Source of the DNA: Eudromia elegans | Lineage: Eukaryota > Chordata > Aves > Tinamiformes > Tinamidae | NCBI GenBank assembly: GCA_003342815.1 | Contig: PTEX01000236.1 | Span: 1,037,953-1,101,952 of the forward strand | Length of the DNA: 64,000 nt | Direction of reading: 5' to 3' | Shown here: positions 62,742 through 64,000 of the stretch, in pieces | Layout of the letters: every line of letters begins with the position of its first letter | Numbering within the stretch: the first letter of the stretch is position 1 | Made by a program: the position numbers and the translations under genes | Notes under the pieces: model-generated | Told to the model about the DNA's origin: nothing | Databases searched by the model: none | What the model saw: the letters and a program-made list of their open reading frames with translations, nothing else

Positions 62742-64000
62742 CAGTTTTCTATAAGAAGGGCATAGCCAGTCCTTTCTGATGCTACTAATTCTTAAGTTAC
62801 ATGCAACCAGGATAACAGAATTGAAAGAGACAGGTGATCATTTTAAACTTAGCTTCTAGAACATTTGAGATGCATGGAATAGTATGCATCAGATGCATGA
62901 TGGAAAACACCCTATAGATCCTCCAGATGTGTTCACTCCTGTATTCCTTTGAGAGATCCTACACTTTTTAAACGTCCTGCTAAATGCCAAACCAACACAA
63001 TAAACAAGACACACATCTGTGTTTTCACTCTTGAAGGTTCATCTTCATACTACACTAACTCCTCACGGTTTCTTCAAAGTTCTTCATAGAAGTCTGAAAC
63101 CACACTGGTTGTTTGGAGAGGTGATGGGCAAGCCAATTTGGTTCTGACAGCAGTATAACCAGACTCACCAAGTGCTATTCATATTCAGGTATCCTCTTCC
63201 AGATTTACTTCATCCACATCTTGATGTGAAACGCCACGTGGGTTGACTGGTCAGCTTCAGGATGTATGTTCATGTTCTTGCAGGGATTTCTTACAAAGAA
63301 TGCATTCATATGTAATGCATAAACAAGTACAAAGTCAACCTAAGGTTACTACAGGATTTTTAAATCTGCAGATAAGACAGGGGCATAGGGAAGAAATGGT
63401 GCTAGTTTAGATTCTCTACAGATTCATGTTAATCTCTTGTCACAAGCCTCTGTTTCTCAAAAACTGTTTCTAGTATTTATGTTGCCACATATCCTCCTTT
63501 GCTTTGACTGTTACATTAACATACCAGCTATCTGACCACAAGATACCTGATTTAATCTGCTCAATAGCTTAGAACTTTGACTGCCTTTATCACCAACACC
63601 TTGACGAGAAACTGCTTACCTTTGCTTAAATAAAAATGAGACCTTTCTACTCTCTCAAGGTATTAAACGTTAAATAATAAAACACCACTAGAGAACTATG
63701 ATTATCTGTCTCCCATACATCTCTTTCTATTGTCAAAGAAAAATAATCAATAAACAACTTGATATTGTACTGCCAGTCTTGGGCAAATATGGAAAGCAAA
63801 GAACTACATGACAATTAATTATTAAAAGTAATACTATACTGTAATACTACACTGTAATGTCATTAGACTGTTTCATTTTATTGAACAATTTTTTCAGACA
63901 AATTATGTCTTAAAAGGCTTTTTGAAGTTATAATATAGACTTTAGAGATCCAAATAATAGCAACTGAAAAGAGAGAGCAAAAGGGCAAGAGGTAACCAGT
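61501..64000. other. Unique AT-rich DNA, no gene seen
   Basis: No gene or interspersed repeat was identified. A T run lies at 62716-62741, and the short ACTATACTGTAATACTACACTGTAATG stretch near 63832-63858 resembles the decayed array at 25683-25827 in motif. The window ends inside this sequence. Confidence 0.5.
62716..62741. repeat. Poly(T) run
   Basis: Twenty-six consecutive T are followed by CAGTTTTC. This looks like a polypyrimidine tract plus AG, but no exon-like frame follows, so it is called only as a homopolymer. Confidence 0.93.

Noticed and set aside
1..64000. CRISPR arrays, operons, phage or plasmid functions
   Set aside because: No regularly spaced direct repeats with unique spacers and no prokaryotic gene organisation; the CR1 elements and composition are those of a vertebrate nuclear genome.

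Overview
This is a vertebrate, almost certainly avian, nuclear genome window. The strongest clue is a set of CR1 LINE fragments, the dominant retrotransposon of birds, some of which end in the typical 8-bp (ATTCTGTG-like) tail. The rest is AT-rich, CpG-poor DNA with many A/T runs and microsatellites, and one 359-bp run of N lies inside a pyrimidine repeat. I found no convincing protein-coding exon, no tRNA gene and no bacterial-style gene cluster. The window reads as an intergenic or deep intronic gene-poor stretch. Species cannot be told from the sequence alone.

Layout. 1-5470: unique AT-rich DNA with A/T runs and an ATG microsatellite. 5471-5760: an (AAAT)n microsatellite followed by an old CR1 reverse-transcriptase scrap. 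5761-22416: long unique DNA. 22417-24062: the largest CR1 copy, on the minus strand and about 1.6 kb long. It is truncated at its 5' end and holds most of the reverse-transcriptase palm and the C-terminus of ORF2, with premature stops, a damaged catalytic motif and an internal tandem duplication. 24063-33179: unique DNA. 33180-33840: an old plus-strand CR1. 34426-35000: a pyrimidine-only satellite interrupted by the assembly gap. 35945-36397: an old minus-strand CR1. 37424-37869: a 5S rRNA-derived sequence joined directly to a CR1 3' end, both on the minus strand. 37870-64000: mostly unique DNA with further CR1 pieces (45060-45328, 46360-46990, 61160-61500, and a doubtful one near 56720) and a more GC-rich block at 57650-58345 that may be an LTR-type repeat.

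How the parts relate. Nothing here forms a working gene set. The only protein relics are pieces of CR1 ORF2, and all are defective. The most interesting object is the 5S rRNA/CR1 chimera. It has a full-length, indel-free 5S rRNA copy whose 3' end runs into a CR1 3' segment carrying the CR1 tail. This is the structure expected from CR1 reverse transcriptase switching template onto a 5S transcript, or from a 5S-headed SINE mobilised by CR1. Several stretches rich in homeodomain-, SOX- and POU-like motifs may be conserved enhancers, but only cross-species alignment could show that.
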